DNA of 5,842 nt from positions 1-5,842 of the forward strand of contig JAILEL010000072.1 in assembly GCA_024687845.1 (NCBI GenBank), read 5' to 3'. Both the position numbers and the translations under genes were made by a program. Shown here one piece after another: positions 5,079 to 5,842 of the stretch. The stretch comes from Eubacterium sp. (lineage in GTDB: Bacteria > Bacillota_A > Clostridia > Lachnospirales > Lachnospiraceae). Numbering within the stretch: the first letter of the stretch is position 1; every line of letters begins with the position of its first letter. The notes under the pieces are model-generated. The model searched no databases. It worked only from the letters and a program-made list of their open reading frames with translations, and had not been told where the DNA came from.

Positions 5079-5842
5079 ATCTTCTTAATCCATTTACCGC
5101 TCCTAAGCCTTAGAAATGCCCAGAAGGTTTTCACTATCTGATCTGATTTAAGACATATATATATCCAGAATGCTGGCAGCTTTAGATAGAAGCCCGCAAG
5201 TATTCCAAGAGGAATTGCAAGCACCCAGAGAAATATATTATCTGCAAGCATCAAAACTGTGGTATCACCACCGCCCCTGATAACTCCCTTGGTCATAATG
5301 CTGTTAGTTCCCTGGAAGACTATGATCAGACTAATTGCATTCATAAGCTGCTGAGCTGTTTCTGCCGTCTCCGGACTTACATTTCCATAGAAGCTTATAA
5401 TCGGACCACTGGAGAGAAATATAAATATGGCAGAAAGTGTTCCAAGAAATAGTCCCAGTCTGAAGAACTGATATCCCTGCTTCATAGTCTTATTTTTGTC
5501 ACCCTCTCCGAGGGTAATTCCAGTCACTATTGCTCCCGCCTGACTCACACCAGATATTACTACAGTACTAAGCTGCTGAGTAACACTTGTGATTGCATTT
5601 GCTGCAACAAATGTAGATCCTAAATGTCCGATTACCATTGCTACCGAATTCGTTCCTATCGCAAGGATTCCATCGCTTATTAAAACCGGAATACTTATAC
5701 GGATATATTCCCTCAGAAGAGACCTAGTCTTCATCAATATATCCTTTGGTTTAAATCCAATCTTTTTGTCATAGATCATGAGATAGCCCAGAATCAAAAC
5801 ACACTCGAATATTCTTGCTATAAGCGTTCCAAGTGCGGCACC
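5069..5842 (-). CDS. MATE-family efflux transporter, C-terminal half (partial)
   Basis: The frame is open from the right edge (GAALGTLIARIFECVLILGYL) to TAA at 5071-5069: 257 residues, a little over half of the usual 440-460. It is an inner-membrane antiporter of the MATE family, which uses H+ or Na+ gradients to export cationic or aromatic compounds. It shows the second six-helix bundle: a helix at the edge, a cytoplasmic loop (YDKKIGFKPKDI), then helices with SIPVLISDGILAIGTNSVAM, GAIVTGITLGEGDKNK, LGLFLGTLSAIFIFLSSGPI, LMNAISLIIVFQGTNSIMTK, GVIRGGGDT and WVLAIPLGILAG. GxxRGxGDT after the tenth helix is typical of the family. The TTG at 5797 is not a start, because the coding frame continues beyond it to the edge. 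It is convergent with birA, sharing 10 bp, and I see no hairpin terminator between them. Substrate cannot be told. Confidence 0.94.
   Translation of the reverse strand, partial: GAALGTLIARIFECVLILGYLMIYDKKIGFKPKDILMKTRSLLREYIRISIPVLISDGILAIGTNSVAMVIGHLGSTFVAANAITSVTQQLSTVVISGVSQAGAIVTGITLGEGDKNKTMKQGYQFFRLGLFLGTLSAIFIFLSSGPIISFYGNVSPETAETAQQLMNAISLIIVFQGTNSIMTKGVIRGGGDTTVLMLADNIFLWVLAIPLGILAGFYLKLPAFWIYICLKSDQIVKTFWAFLRLRSGKWIKKIHT

Noticed and set aside
5795..5797. TTG as the start of the MATE gene
   Set aside because: The frame continues upstream to the window edge with typical MATE sequence (GAALGTLIARIFE), so the gene is simply cut by the window.

Overview
The window looks like chromosome of a low-to-moderate GC Clostridia member, most likely a Lachnospiraceae (Butyrivibrio/Roseburia-like) gut or rumen bacterium. 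This rests on the AT-rich intergenic DNA, strong AGGGGG/AAGGTGG ribosome binding sites, a TTG start, a plant-glycan type GH31 enzyme, and small secreted proteins with a D-x-N-x-D-G-x-P-E motif. The genus is inference; no rRNA or other marker is present.

Left part (1-770, minus-strand logic): the N-terminal part of a secreted protein runs off the left edge. Its signal-peptide frame is broken by what looks like one extra CG in a CGCGCG tract. Its leader holds a sigma-70-like promoter, a possible 34-codon leader ORF with a strong ribosome binding site, and a hairpin plus T-run that overlaps the end of that ORF, which resembles a transcription attenuator. Between this promoter and the next gene lies a 250-bp element (517-766) built almost entirely of perfect nested inverted repeats that would fold as a multi-branched cloverleaf. 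This is the most striking object in the window.

Centre (771-3443, minus): a two-gene operon encodes a small secreted protein followed, 18 nt later and in the same reading frame, by a cytoplasmic GH31 alpha-glycosidase that starts at TTG. A promoter can be read upstream at 3528-3556.

Right part (3444-5842): a divergent intergenic region carries promoters in both directions and what looks like a shrunken copy of the ends of the 517-766 element. The plus-strand operon encodes a two-helix membrane protein of unknown function and a biotin-protein ligase (BirA catalytic and C-terminal domains, no N-terminal DNA-binding domain). The ligase gene converges with, and overlaps by 10 bp, the 3' half of a MATE-family transporter gene that enters from the right edge.

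Functionally this is mostly ordinary metabolism: intracellular glycan trimming, biotin attachment and drug/cation efflux. The unusual content is non-coding: the cloverleaf repeat, its probable remnant, and the attenuator-like leader.
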